Assembly (NCBI RefSeq): GCF_023273875.1
Contig: NZ_CP096882.1
Span: forward strand, 3,658,001 to 3,722,000
Reading direction: 5' to 3'
Source of the DNA: Pseudarthrobacter sp. SSS035
GTDB taxonomy: Bacteria; Actinomycetota; Actinomycetes; Actinomycetales; Micrococcaceae
Length of the DNA: 64,000 bases
Shown: one piece after another, positions 7,704 to 16,022 of the stretch
How the letters are laid out: each line of letters opens with the position of its first letter
Position numbering within the stretch: position 1 is the first letter of the stretch
The notes under the pieces: model-generated
The model's input: only the letters and a program-made list of their open reading frames with translations
What the model was told of the DNA's origin: nothing
The model's database searches: none
Made by a program: the position numbers and the translations under genes

Positions 7704-8900
7704 ATGTCTGACGTTAGCGAGTTGACGGCCCAAGCGGCCGCGTTCATGGTGCAGGCCGGCTACTCGCCTGGCTCTCGCGCCAGCTACCAGCGGGTGTGGA
7801 ATCAGTTCGGGGAGTACTGCGCCGAAAGCGGGATTCGACATCCGGATCGGGAGGCCGCTGCTCGGTTCTGCGTGGCTGCCGGCGCGGATGGCGTTGAGCA
7901 GTGGCAGGTGTTCTGCCGCCGGGCGGTGGGCTGCTTGTTCGATGTGGCAGAGACGGGCCGGTTTGCGTTGCGGGCCGGGCGTGGGAAGATCCCGGTGCCC
8001 GAGGTGTTCACGGCGGAGTTCGAGGTGTATGCCGCGCAGTTGGCGGGATGCGGGCTGGCCGAGGCGACCATCCGCGGCAAGACCGGGATGCTGCGCCGGT
8101 TCTTGGCGTTCCTGGCGGATTTGGGGGTGCCGGAGGTGGCGGCGCTCAGCGTCCTGGACGTGTCCGCCTACGTCCGCTCGCTGGCGCCGATGGCCGCCTT
8201 CAGTCGCGCGGGCCAGCTGTATTTCCTGCGCGAGTATCTGCGGTTCGCGGTGCGACAGCACGGCGCCGATCCTGCCCTGGGCTCCATGTTCCCGGTGATC
8301 GTCACCGACAAGGACGCGGTCCTGCCTTCGGTCTACCGGCGGGGCGAGGTCGCCGGGGCCTTGGCGGAGGCCGGGAGCGCGTCCGAGTCACCGCTGCGGG
8401 ACAGGGTGGTGATGCTGCTCGCCTCGCTGCTGGGGATGCGATCGGGAGACATCAAGGGACTGCGGTTCGACCAGATCGACTGGGCGAACCGGCGGCTGTC
8501 CTTGATCCAGCATAAGAGCGGCCAGCGGCTCGACCTGCCACTTCCGGAGGAATGCGCGCTGGCGATCATCGACTACTGGAAGAACGAGCGCCGGCAGGTC
8601 GAGGATCCGCACCTGCTGGTGCGCCAAAGAGCCCCGCACCAACCGCCCACGGCGGGCAACCACTTTCACCAGGTGGTTGCCGGGTGCTTCGACCGTGCTG
8701 GGGTCGAGACAGCTGGCAGGCACCGCGGCCTGCACTCATTGCGGCATTCTGTCGCGGTCGGGATGCTCGAGGCTGGGACACCTTATCCGGTGATCGGCGC
8801 TGTGCTGGGCCATGCCAATGCGAACACCACTCGCAGATATCTCAGGGTCAACGTCGCCGACCTTCGCCCGTTGGCGTTGGAGGTGCCCAATGGCCGTTGA
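7704..8900 (+). CDS. RIT tyrosine recombinase A
   Basis: 398 residues from the ATG; AAGGAGG lies 10 bases upstream, and a TTG one codon earlier is equally possible. The N-terminal SAM-like core-binding part (about residues 1-190) precedes the catalytic domain. Catalytic residues are visible: Arg near 246 in LGMRSGD, Lys in IQHKSGQ, His-x-x-Arg near 344-347 in GLHSLRHS, His in LGHANANTT and the nucleophile Tyr near 379 in TRRYLR. First gene of an operon of three recombinases; its last 11 bases overlap the second. In RIT elements the three enzymes are thought to act together in integration and excision; the separate role of each is not known. Confidence 0.9.
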   Translation: MSDVSELTAQAAAFMVQAGYSPGSRASYQRVWNQFGEYCAESGIRHPDREAAARFCVAAGADGVEQWQVFCRRAVGCLFDVAETGRFALRAGRGKIPVPEVFTAEFEVYAAQLAGCGLAEATIRGKTGMLRRFLAFLADLGVPEVAALSVLDVSAYVRSLAPMAAFSRAGQLYFLREYLRFAVRQHGADPALGSMFPVIVTDKDAVLPSVYRRGEVAGALAEAGSASESPLRDRVVMLLASLLGMRSGDIKGLRFDQIDWANRRLSLIQHKSGQRLDLPLPEECALAIIDYWKNERRQVEDPHLLVRQRAPHQPPTAGNHFHQVVAGCFDRAGVETAGRHRGLHSLRHSVAVGMLEAGTPYPVIGAVLGHANANTTRRYLRVNVADLRPLALEVPNGR

Positions 8901-9867
8901 GATCATTCCCGACGGGGCGTTCCCAGAGTTGTTCAGCGAGTTCGTCGAGTACAAGAGGAACCTGGGCTACGTCTATCCGAAAAGCCGCCTCTACCTCGTC
9001 AGGCGCCTGTCGAGATTCCTCGCCGGGCAAGACGGAGACGAGCGGGTGCTGACCAGGGACGCGGTCGAGGTCTTCGTCCGGCCGGGCGATGGAGAGTCCA
9101 CTGGGTCGATCGCGGGCCGGCGCGGTATCGTCCGTCAGTTCGCCTTGTTCCTCCGGTGGAAGGGAATCGAGGCATGGGTGCTGCCGGACCGAGTGCGGCC
9201 GCGCCAATCCAGCGCGTTCATTCCCCGGATCATTACGGCTGACGAGATGGCCCGGATCATCGCCTGCGCCGACGCTCGTCCCGCATCGCGGTGCGGACCG
9301 CAAACCCAGCCGGTCTACGCGATGGTTGTCCGCTTGCTGTGGTGCTGCGGGCTGCGGATCGGCGAGACGCTGTCTCTGCGGATCGGCGACGTGGACCTGG
9401 CCGATGCCGTCATCACCGTCCACAAAGCGAAGCACAACCGGACCAGGTTGGTGCCGATGTCCGAGTCTTTGGCGGCATACGCCCGCCGCTACGTGGTTGC
9501 TGTCGGCCTTATCCCCGAAGATCGGGGGGCGTGGTTCTTCCCCTCCCCACGAGGCGGGCGCTACAACCCGGGCTCGGTCACCGCGCACATTCAGGGGTTG
9601 ATGCTCCAAGCGGACGTCACTACCGCCTCGGGTCGTGCTCCGCGTTCTCATGACCTGAGGCATTCGTATGCGGTGGCCTGCCTGGGGAAGATGCAGGCCT
9701 CCGGGGTGGACGTTTACGCGGCACTGCCTTTGCTGGCGACCTATATGGGACACGCCGACATCGTCTCAGCGGAGTATTACCTGCGCCTCGACCCGTCAGC
9801 CTGGGGCAGCATCGATCAGGTCATGGAAGGCGCCTACGCGGGCGTATTCCCCAACGAGGAGGTGTGA
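8890..9867 (+). CDS. RIT tyrosine recombinase B
   Basis: 325 residues, starting inside the 3' end of the first recombinase gene, so translation is probably coupled. Core-binding N-terminal region (about 1-115), then the catalytic domain with Arg near 156 in CGLRIGET, Lys in HKAKHNRTR, His-x-x-Arg near 254-257 in SHDLRHSY, His in MGHADIVSAEYY, and Tyr at 296 or 297 as nucleophile. The full active-site set suggests a working enzyme. It ends 1 bp before the start of the third recombinase. Confidence 0.9.
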   Translation: MAVEIIPDGAFPELFSEFVEYKRNLGYVYPKSRLYLVRRLSRFLAGQDGDERVLTRDAVEVFVRPGDGESTGSIAGRRGIVRQFALFLRWKGIEAWVLPDRVRPRQSSAFIPRIITADEMARIIACADARPASRCGPQTQPVYAMVVRLLWCCGLRIGETLSLRIGDVDLADAVITVHKAKHNRTRLVPMSESLAAYARRYVVAVGLIPEDRGAWFFPSPRGGRYNPGSVTAHIQGLMLQADVTTASGRAPRSHDLRHSYAVACLGKMQASGVDVYAALPLLATYMGHADIVSAEYYLRLDPSAWGSIDQVMEGAYAGVFPNEEV

Positions 9868-9868
9868 G

Positions 9869-10867
9869 ATGGCTGCCGCCCGCCCTTTCGCCGACATGCT
9901 GGCCCGGTTCCTCACCGTCCACCTGCCCGTCACCCGGGACTGTTCCAGGAACACCATCTCCGCCTATCGGGACGCGTTCACGCTGTTCCTGCGGTTCATG
10001 GAAGACCGGTTGGCGATCCCGCCGGACAGGGTCTCCTTCACAGACTTCACCACGCCGAACGTGGCGGCCTTCCTCGATTGGCTGCGCACCGACAGGGGCT
10101 GCTCCTCCGCCACCGCCAACCAGCGCCTGGCGGCGTTGAAATCGTTCTTCCGATACGTTCAAACCGAAGCCCCCGAGCAAATCGCACAGGCCCAACAAGT
10201 CTTCAGCCTCAAAGCCGCCCAAGCTCCCGAGCCCGCCATAGACTACCTGCCCCTGGAAGCGATCGGGCTGCTGCTGGAGCACGCCAAACGTCGCGGACCG
10301 CGCGACCTGGCGCTGCTGACGACCCTTTACGACACCGCGGCCAGAGTCCAGGAAGCCTGCGATCTGTCATATGCCGATCTTCATCTCGACAAACCCGCCA
10401 GCGCGACTCTCACCGGAAAGGGCCGCAAAACCAGGGTCGTTCCACTGACACAACAGGCCGCCGTGATCCTTGCCCAGCACGTCGGCACACTGCCTCAAGA
10501 CCCCTCCGGTCCGGTGTTTGCCAACAGAGCCAATCAACGGCTGGGACGCGCCGGCGCCGCTTACATACTCGCCAAAAGCGCCCAGGCCGCGCACGCCGAC
10601 CGTCCCGAACTCGTCCCCACGACCGTTTCGCCCCATGTCCTGCGCCATTCGAAGGCCATGCATCTACTGGAAAACGGCGTCAATCTGATCTACATCCGCG
10701 ACATACTCGGCCACGCCTCCGTCATCACCACCGAGATCTACGCCAAAGCCAGCCCGGAAATGAAACGCCAAGCCATCGAAGCAGCCGCCGCGAAGGTACT
10801 CGGAACAAGCAACTACGACCAGACCGCCCGGCGGGATCTGCTGGCCTGGCTCCGCCAAGCGATCTGA
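9869..10867 (+). CDS. RIT tyrosine recombinase C
   Basis: 332 residues from the ATG behind GAGGAGG; upstream in-frame codons lie inside the second recombinase and were not used. Core-binding domain (about 1-115) with NTISAYRDAFTLFLRF, then the catalytic domain: Arg near 159 in DTAARVQEA, Lys in TGKGRKTR, His-x-x-Arg near 256-259 in SPHVLRHS, His in LGHASVITT and Tyr near 291 in TEIYAKA. Last gene of the trio; the right inverted repeat begins 8 bp after its stop codon. Confidence 0.9.
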   Translation: MAAARPFADMLARFLTVHLPVTRDCSRNTISAYRDAFTLFLRFMEDRLAIPPDRVSFTDFTTPNVAAFLDWLRTDRGCSSATANQRLAALKSFFRYVQTEAPEQIAQAQQVFSLKAAQAPEPAIDYLPLEAIGLLLEHAKRRGPRDLALLTTLYDTAARVQEACDLSYADLHLDKPASATLTGKGRKTRVVPLTQQAAVILAQHVGTLPQDPSGPVFANRANQRLGRAGAAYILAKSAQAAHADRPELVPTTVSPHVLRHSKAMHLLENGVNLIYIRDILGHASVITTEIYAKASPEMKRQAIEAAAAKVLGTSNYDQTARRDLLAWLRQAI

Positions 10868-10875
10868 ATCCACCT

Positions 10876-10960
10876 GTTATGCCAAGAAGTCGGCGCCCGT
10901 CAAGCCGCTCACCACCCCAAACACCGACAAACTTCACATAACCGATGACTTCACATCAGA
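10876..10960. repeat. RIT right inverted repeat (85 bp)
   Basis: Reverse complement of 7569-7653 with two mismatches. Its outer end is followed by TGAG and then the resumed IS630 transposase frame (AAGTCGTCC at 10965). Confidence 0.92.
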
Positions 10961-10964
10961 TGAG

Positions 10965-11519
10965 AAGTCGTCCATCCAGGCTTTGGACCGCACCCAGCCG
11001 ACCCTGGCGATGACGAAGGGTCGGGCGGAAACGATGACCCACGACTACAAACGCAACGGCACCACCACCTTGTTCGCGGCCCTGGACGTGGCGACAGGGA
11101 AAGTCATCGGCTCGTGCCTGCCCAAGCACCGCCACGAAGAATTCCTGGTGTTCCTGAAGACCATCAATAAGGAAGTCCCGCAGGGCCTGGATGTCCACCT
11201 GATCCTGGACAGTTACGCCACCCACAGGCACCCGGACGTAAAGGCGTGGCTGGCGAAAAATCCCCGGTTCCAGCTGCACTTCACCCCGACCTCGTCTTCG
11301 TGGCTGAACCTGGTCGAGCGCTGGTTCCGGGAACTGACAGAGAAGGCCCTGCGCCGCGGGGCATTCCATTCCGTCCCGGACCTGATCAACAAGATCGAGG
11401 AATACCTCGCCGCCCACAACACGGAACCCAAACCCCTGGTCTGGACCGCGACCGCAGACTCAATCCTCAAAAAAGTAGCCCGCGGCCGCGTCGCCCTCGA
11501 AACCATCAAACAAAACTGA
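10965..11519 (+). pseudogene. IS630-family transposase, 3' part
   Basis: 184 codons and a stop. Joined to codon 178 of the 5' part, it gives a 362-residue IS630 transposase with no frame change. It starts at KSSIQALDRTQP, the segment that normally follows the first catalytic Asp, and carries the other two acidic residues: Asp in LILDSYATH (residue 260 of the joined protein) and Glu in NLVERWFREL (residue 296). No start codon or ribosome binding site serves this half alone, so it is probably silent while the RIT element is present. Confidence 0.9.
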
Positions 11520-11528
11520 GACAGACCA

Positions 11529-13547
11529 CTAGTTGTGGCTGATCACCCGCGAGAGCAAGGGCTCTGGCATCGTATTCGATTCCAAGAATTCACGCAGATT
11601 ACTGTCTAGGACGATCGACACTCCCGAATCTGCGTCCAGGATGTTCTCGACAGTACGCACCAGGTTCCCGGTGTAGCCGTTATACAGCGGCCTCAGTTCG
11701 CCGACGAGCCTGTTCGTATTGTCTGTATGGGTTCCAGTCAATGACAGATACCATGTCCCTGCCAAGAGAGGATCCATCTGGTCGGAGTTTGTGATAAAGA
11801 CTGTATCTCCCTGATCAGGCCTGAAGGACTCGGCGGCGTGCAATAGTTCGGCGGCGGCGTGACCGTTTGCGTTGGCTTGGGCCGCAATTGCTGACATTCC
11901 CTGCTGGTACGGTGCCAGCGGATCCATCCCCAAAGGTCTGGTGTCAGGTACGGTGAGCCCGAAGACCTGAGTGGCTGCCAGCGCTGTCAGGACCGACATG
12001 ACGGCGAGTCCCCGTGGGTGGACGTACTTGTGACGGGTTAGCCAACGGTCGACGAGAGCAGTTACTGTGATGCAGGCCACGATGGGCAAGAGCAGTTCAA
12101 CGGCCAAAGCAAGCTTGAGCGAATAGTAGGTGACTCTTCCCGTGGTGCTAATTTGATAGAAGCCCAAGAAAATAACGGCAACGAGTCCCAGCGTCGGAAC
12201 TAAGATCATCCTTGCTGCTGCGTGGCGTTCTCCTCGCCCACTAACAAACTGCTGGAAACTTCCGTGCACCAGAAGCATTGAGGATGCTAACGCAACGAGG
12301 AGGGTCGCGATTTCTACCCCGTGCGTTGAACTCTGAATCTTTCCCAGAGCGGTCACAACGTCCCCTGTCCCGATGCGGGATATCTGCTGGGCTACGAGAA
12401 AAAGACCCACAAGTGCCGCCAGGGTTGTCCCCAGATTTGCCAACCAGCACGTCCGCGTCGTTTGCCAGCGCGAACGGATGAAAGGGAAAATCGCAAGAAT
12501 TACTGCAGGCAATGCGAGCAATAGTAGCAAGGACCAGGTATTTGCTATTCCCACCACTGCGGCAGCGGCAGCGGCGAAAACTACCGGCTTGGACAAAGAG
12601 TCCGCAAACGCCGCTATGAACATTAGACAGCCCAACAACGCCACGCCTAGCAGGAAGTTCTGAAACGCCGAGAACGTCGCGTGGGAAGCCGTGCCGAACG
12701 ACCATGCCGTAATGACTAGAACGATGAACGGTGCACTCACCAGCGGGCGTCGCTGTATCCAAGGGAGCGATGTTATTCCTGCGGTCACTACGACGGCTGA
12801 AGCCACGGCCACCAACGAGCTCAGTCGGCTATAGGCCACTAACTCCTGCGCCAAAGTCCCTGGATCACGTCCCACCACGAGTTCCGCCATAGTGGAAAGG
12901 GCGCCATGGAATCCCTCTGGATATTCAATGAAGCTCCACACGTGGCCGGCGGCTGGAGGGCTGGCTACGGGGATTACCGTTCCATGGTTCCGGAGCATGT
13001 AGTACATATCGAAATGTGAAGAGTTGTCCCAACTCGTTAGCAGTACTCCCAAGGCCTGTTCGCCGGTGAAAACGAAAAGATAGGGCGCTAGCGCCGCGGA
13101 GGCCATAATCGCCGCGATCAGTATGAAATAGTCGGCCCGACTGGCTGAAGGCACCAGCGACATCACTGCTGCCCTCCGATTGACAGATGAGACTACTCGC
13201 ACCACGAGCCCGGACAGAAGTACACCGACCAAGACATGGCCCCAGCTGTACAGGGCATCGGGACGTTGAACCCACCAAAGCAGAGGAACTGCACCGAAAA
13301 AGAAAGCACCAGCGATGACTATGCGCCATGACAAAGCCCTTGAAGTTGGAACGGCAATCACGAGCAGTGCTGTGAACGCCAATAGTCCCCAACCGTCCAG
13401 CAGCCCATGATGTCCTAACCACATAAAGCCCGCCAGAACAAGCAACCCGGCAGTCGCTCCGAAAATTCTGCGTCGACTGGCGGAGGGCCCTTTGGACGTG
13501 ACTCTGCGTGATTGGCGCCGTGAGGCGATCACTTGGGACTGATGCAC
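11529..13547 (-). CDS. Polytopic membrane protein, GT-C / DUF6541-like
   Basis: 672 residues with many hydrophobic segments from residue 29 onward, a basic N terminus (SRRQSRRVTSKG) and a C-terminal soluble part of about 130 residues. An extracytoplasmic loop near residue 180 holds TSWDNSSHFDMYYMLRNHG, an acidic/His-containing loop reminiscent of GT-C glycosyltransferases or the DUF6541 family. That places it tentatively with lipid-linked sugar transfer or polysaccharide assembly, fitting the nearby galE/gmd genes. Its TAG stop (11529-11531) falls exactly on the right boundary of the IS630 element, so the natural C terminus may have been altered by the insertion. Family assignment is inferred from topology, not from a clear signature. 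Confidence 0.65.
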   Translation of the reverse strand: MHQSQVIASRRQSRRVTSKGPSASRRRIFGATAGLLVLAGFMWLGHHGLLDGWGLLAFTALLVIAVPTSRALSWRIVIAGAFFFGAVPLLWWVQRPDALYSWGHVLVGVLLSGLVVRVVSSVNRRAAVMSLVPSASRADYFILIAAIMASAALAPYLFVFTGEQALGVLLTSWDNSSHFDMYYMLRNHGTVIPVASPPAAGHVWSFIEYPEGFHGALSTMAELVVGRDPGTLAQELVAYSRLSSLVAVASAVVVTAGITSLPWIQRRPLVSAPFIVLVITAWSFGTASHATFSAFQNFLLGVALLGCLMFIAAFADSLSKPVVFAAAAAAVVGIANTWSLLLLLALPAVILAIFPFIRSRWQTTRTCWLANLGTTLAALVGLFLVAQQISRIGTGDVVTALGKIQSSTHGVEIATLLVALASSMLLVHGSFQQFVSGRGERHAAARMILVPTLGLVAVIFLGFYQISTTGRVTYYSLKLALAVELLLPIVACITVTALVDRWLTRHKYVHPRGLAVMSVLTALAATQVFGLTVPDTRPLGMDPLAPYQQGMSAIAAQANANGHAAAELLHAAESFRPDQGDTVFITNSDQMDPLLAGTWYLSLTGTHTDNTNRLVGELRPLYNGYTGNLVRTVENILDADSGVSIVLDSNLREFLESNTMPEPLLSRVISHN

Positions 13548-13944
13548 TTATACTCCGGGGGTTGAATACAGGAGGCAGTGCCCGCACGTGCATTGCTTTG
13601 TGCTAGCGGTCAAGCCTTTGATGTCTTGGCCTGCCCTCGGTGTACTAAGGGCTGGAGAGGTGGCTCTTCCGCCGCGCCCAGTTGAGGCTAGCCTGGACGT
13701 TACAACCTCTAGCGTTTCACTCGGCAGGCGTCAGACGGATAAGCACCACGAATCATTCTAGTGGGCGGGACACTGCGTTCAGGTCTTGCCGAACGCCTCC
13801 GTGGAAGATGACCGACCAGAAATGGCATTCCGTCACTGTTATCCACAGCCCGCCTCATATGACTTGGCGCCGTGGTGTAGCGTCCCTAGGCTGTACCCAG
13901 TTGAACTGCCTCCGCCGGGGGCGGCAGTTGTATTGGGGAACTAC
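13548..13944. other. Divergent intergenic region, 397 bp
   Basis: Lies between the starts of the membrane protein gene (leftward) and tadA (rightward). An open frame continues upstream from tadA to 13786, but the conserved protein starts at 13945. A TTATCCACA sequence, identical to the E. coli DnaA-box consensus, lies at 13839-13847. No other structure is evident. Confidence 0.5.
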
Positions 13945-15168
13945 ATGGACGCTGTGCGAATCGTGGAAGACGAAGTCCGCGAGCTGATCCGCCGTCGGGG
14001 TCTTGATCCACTGCGGCAGGCGGGCGAGGTCCGTCGTCTCGTAGAGGCGGCTGTCAGCGACTACGACGAACGGGCCCTGATGGGGCCGCTCCCTCCGATT
14101 GGTCCGCTGGAGGCCGCACGCAGGTTTGTCTTTGACGCGGTGGCCGGCTTCGGTGTCCTTCAGCCGCTGCTGGACGATCCGACCATCGAGGAAGTCTGGA
14201 TCAACGCGCCCAACGAAATCTACGTCGCCAGGAACGGCGAGTCGGAACTGACCTCACTCAGCCTCACGGACCAGCAGGTTCGCGATCTCGTGGAACGCAT
14301 GTTGAAGAGTTCCGGCCGCCGCCTGGACATGTCATCGCCCTTCGTGGACGCAGCCTTGCCTGATGGTTCGAGACTCCACGTAGTTATTCCAGATGTCACC
14401 CGCAGGCACTGGGCCGTGAATATTCGCAAGTTCGTGGTGAAGGCCAGCCGCCTGGAGCACCTGGTCGAGCTTGGAACCCTGACACCTCAGTCCGCCCGAT
14501 TCCTCTGTGCCGCGGTGTCCAGCGGACTGAACATCCTCGTGTCGGGCTCAACCCAAGCGGGCAAGACCACCATGCTCAACTGCCTGGCCGCGAGCATCGG
14601 CAGCCGTGAGCGCGTCATTACGGTCGAGGAAATCTTCGAACTCCAGTTCCCGCTCCGGGACGTCGTCGGACTCCAATGCAGGCAGCCTAACCTCGAAGGC
14701 GAAGGCGAGATCCCACTGCGCAGGCTTGTAAAGGAAGCCCTCCGGATGCGCCCGGACAGACTAGTGGTGGGAGAGGTACGGGAAGCGGAAAGCCTGGACA
14801 TGCTGATCGCCTTAAATAGTGGACTTCCGGGGATGTGCACCGTCCATGCAAACTCAGCTCACGACGCTGTGACCAAGATCTGTACCCTTCCGCTACTCGC
14901 CGGTGAAAATATCTCGTCTGCCTTCGTCGTCCCCACGGTGGCGTCCTGCATCGACCTCGTCGTCCACTGCAGCCGGCACGCCAACGGCCGCCGCCAGGTA
15001 ACCGAGATCCTTTCCCTCGGCCGGCGCGTGGAAAACGGCGTCATCGAATCCTCCATGGTTTTCGCCATGGAGGATGGCCAGCTGCAGCCGCGGGCCAACT
15101 CCATGCCCGCGGCGGAGAAGTTTTCCCGGGCAGGGTACGACGTCGCGGCGCTGCTGGACCCGCGCTGA
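13945..15168 (+). CDS. tadA: Tad secretion ATPase TadA (CpaF family)
   Basis: 407 residues from MDAVRIVEDEV with a GGGGA site 5 bases upstream; the upstream extension lacks family features. N-terminal domain about 1-120, then the type II/IV secretion ATPase core: Walker A GSTQAGKTT (about 203-211), Asp box VITVEEIFEL, the region of Walker B (MRPDRLVVGEVR) and His box TVHANSAHDA. It hydrolyses ATP at the inner membrane to drive assembly of Flp-type pili or protein export through TadB and TadC. It is the first gene of a seven-gene tad operon; the next gene overlaps its stop (TGATG). Confidence 0.93.
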   Translation: MDAVRIVEDEVRELIRRRGLDPLRQAGEVRRLVEAAVSDYDERALMGPLPPIGPLEAARRFVFDAVAGFGVLQPLLDDPTIEEVWINAPNEIYVARNGESELTSLSLTDQQVRDLVERMLKSSGRRLDMSSPFVDAALPDGSRLHVVIPDVTRRHWAVNIRKFVVKASRLEHLVELGTLTPQSARFLCAAVSSGLNILVSGSTQAGKTTMLNCLAASIGSRERVITVEEIFELQFPLRDVVGLQCRQPNLEGEGEIPLRRLVKEALRMRPDRLVVGEVREAESLDMLIALNSGLPGMCTVHANSAHDAVTKICTLPLLAGENISSAFVVPTVASCIDLVVHCSRHANGRRQVTEILSLGRRVENGVIESSMVFAMEDGQLQPRANSMPAAEKFSRAGYDVAALLDPR

Positions 15169-16022
15169 TGGCGCCTCTGGTAGGGGTGCTTGCGGGCGCC
15201 GGGCTCTTCCTGATCTGGTGGTCGTTCTGGGAAAAGCCGGCAGCGCTGAAGCGCCGCCCGCGGGCCAGCCGCCTCGAGGACCTGCTGGCCTCCGCCGGAA
15301 TCGAAAAGGTCACCGGGACGGGCCTCGTGGCCTCATGCTTGGGATTGGGCATATTTGTGGCTCTCATCCTCTATGTGGTCAGCCGGTCATGGCCTATATC
15401 CGTCTGCTTCGGACTTTTCGGCGCCTGGCTGCCCGTCAGCATTGTCCGGTGGCGGGCGACCAGGAGAACTGCCGTCCTACGCCAGCTCTGGCCGGACGTG
15501 GTGGACCACCTGCGCTCGGCCATCCGCGCCGGGCTTTCACTGCCGGAGGCCCTGATCCAGCTGGGGGAGAAAGGCCCCGAGGAGCTTCGGCATGTTTTCC
15601 GGGACTTCGGAGCCGACTACCGCGCGGGCGGGCAGTTCGATGCCTCTCTTAATAAACTCAAGGACCGGCTGGCGGACCCGGTGGCGGACCGGATCGTCGA
15701 GGCACTCAGGCTGACCCGTGAAGTGGGCGGTTCGGACCTGGGGAAGCTGTTGGGCACCCTTGCGGAATTTCTCCGGGAAAATGCGCGGACACGCAGCGAG
15801 CTCGAGGCCCGGCAGTCCTGGACTGTCAACGCCGCCAGGCTCGCGGTTGCCGCCCCCTGGATCGTTATGCTCCTCCTGGCCACCAGGCCTGAAGCCGTGA
15901 ACGCTTACAACACGCCCATGGGAGCCGGCGTCCTCCTCGGCGGGCTCGTGGTGTCGCTGGTCTGCTACTCCATCATGCTCCGCATCGGCGCCCTTCCGCA
16001 GGACGAACGGGTGCTGCGATGA
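15168..16022 (+). CDS. tadB: Tad membrane platform protein TadB (GspF-like)
   Basis: 284 residues. N-terminal membrane segment (LVGVLAGAGLFLIWWSFW), a second pair of helices near 50-95, a cytoplasmic GspF-type domain (RQLWPDVVDHLRSAIRAGLSLPEAL, then LTREVGGSDLGKLLGTLAEFL) and C-terminal membrane helices. TadB forms the inner-membrane platform with TadC that couples the TadA motor to pilin extrusion. The start codon overlaps the tadA stop, and the 3' end overlaps tadC by 4 bp. Confidence 0.9.
   Translation: MAPLVGVLAGAGLFLIWWSFWEKPAALKRRPRASRLEDLLASAGIEKVTGTGLVASCLGLGIFVALILYVVSRSWPISVCFGLFGAWLPVSIVRWRATRRTAVLRQLWPDVVDHLRSAIRAGLSLPEALIQLGEKGPEELRHVFRDFGADYRAGGQFDASLNKLKDRLADPVADRIVEALRLTREVGGSDLGKLLGTLAEFLRENARTRSELEARQSWTVNAARLAVAAPWIVMLLLATRPEAVNAYNTPMGAGVLLGGLVVSLVCYSIMLRIGALPQDERVLR

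Larger units (their letters stand above)
7541..10964 (+). mobile_element. Recombinase-in-trio (RIT) element inserted in the IS630 transposase
   Basis: About 3.4 kb holding three tandem tyrosine recombinase genes on the + strand, bounded by 85-bp inverted repeats (7569-7653 and 10876-10960, 83 of 85 identical). A 6-bp direct repeat GATGAG lies at 7539-7544 and 10959-10964; deleting one copy and everything between joins the two transposase halves in frame. Three adjacent recombinases with terminal inverted repeats and little cargo match the described RIT elements. No passenger gene is seen. The disrupted frame is otherwise intact, suggesting recent insertion. Confidence 0.85.
6960..11531 (+). 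mobile_element. IS630-family insertion sequence, interrupted by a RIT element
   Basis: The left end CAGTGGTGTGTCTCC (6961-6975) and the right end GAGACAGACCACTAG (11518-11532) are imperfect inverted repeats, with the core AGTGGTnTGTCTC matching. A TA lies at the right boundary (11530-11531), as expected for IS630-type TA targets; the matching position at the left reads CA, so one copy may have mutated. Between the ends lie the two halves of one transposase gene, separated by a 3.4-kb recombinase-in-trio element. Without that insert the IS would be about 1.15 kb, normal for the family. Confidence 0.75.

Noticed and set aside
13786..13944. N-terminal extension of TadA
   Set aside because: The frame is open, but the segment is unlike TadA, and the ATG at 13945 has a good ribosome binding site.
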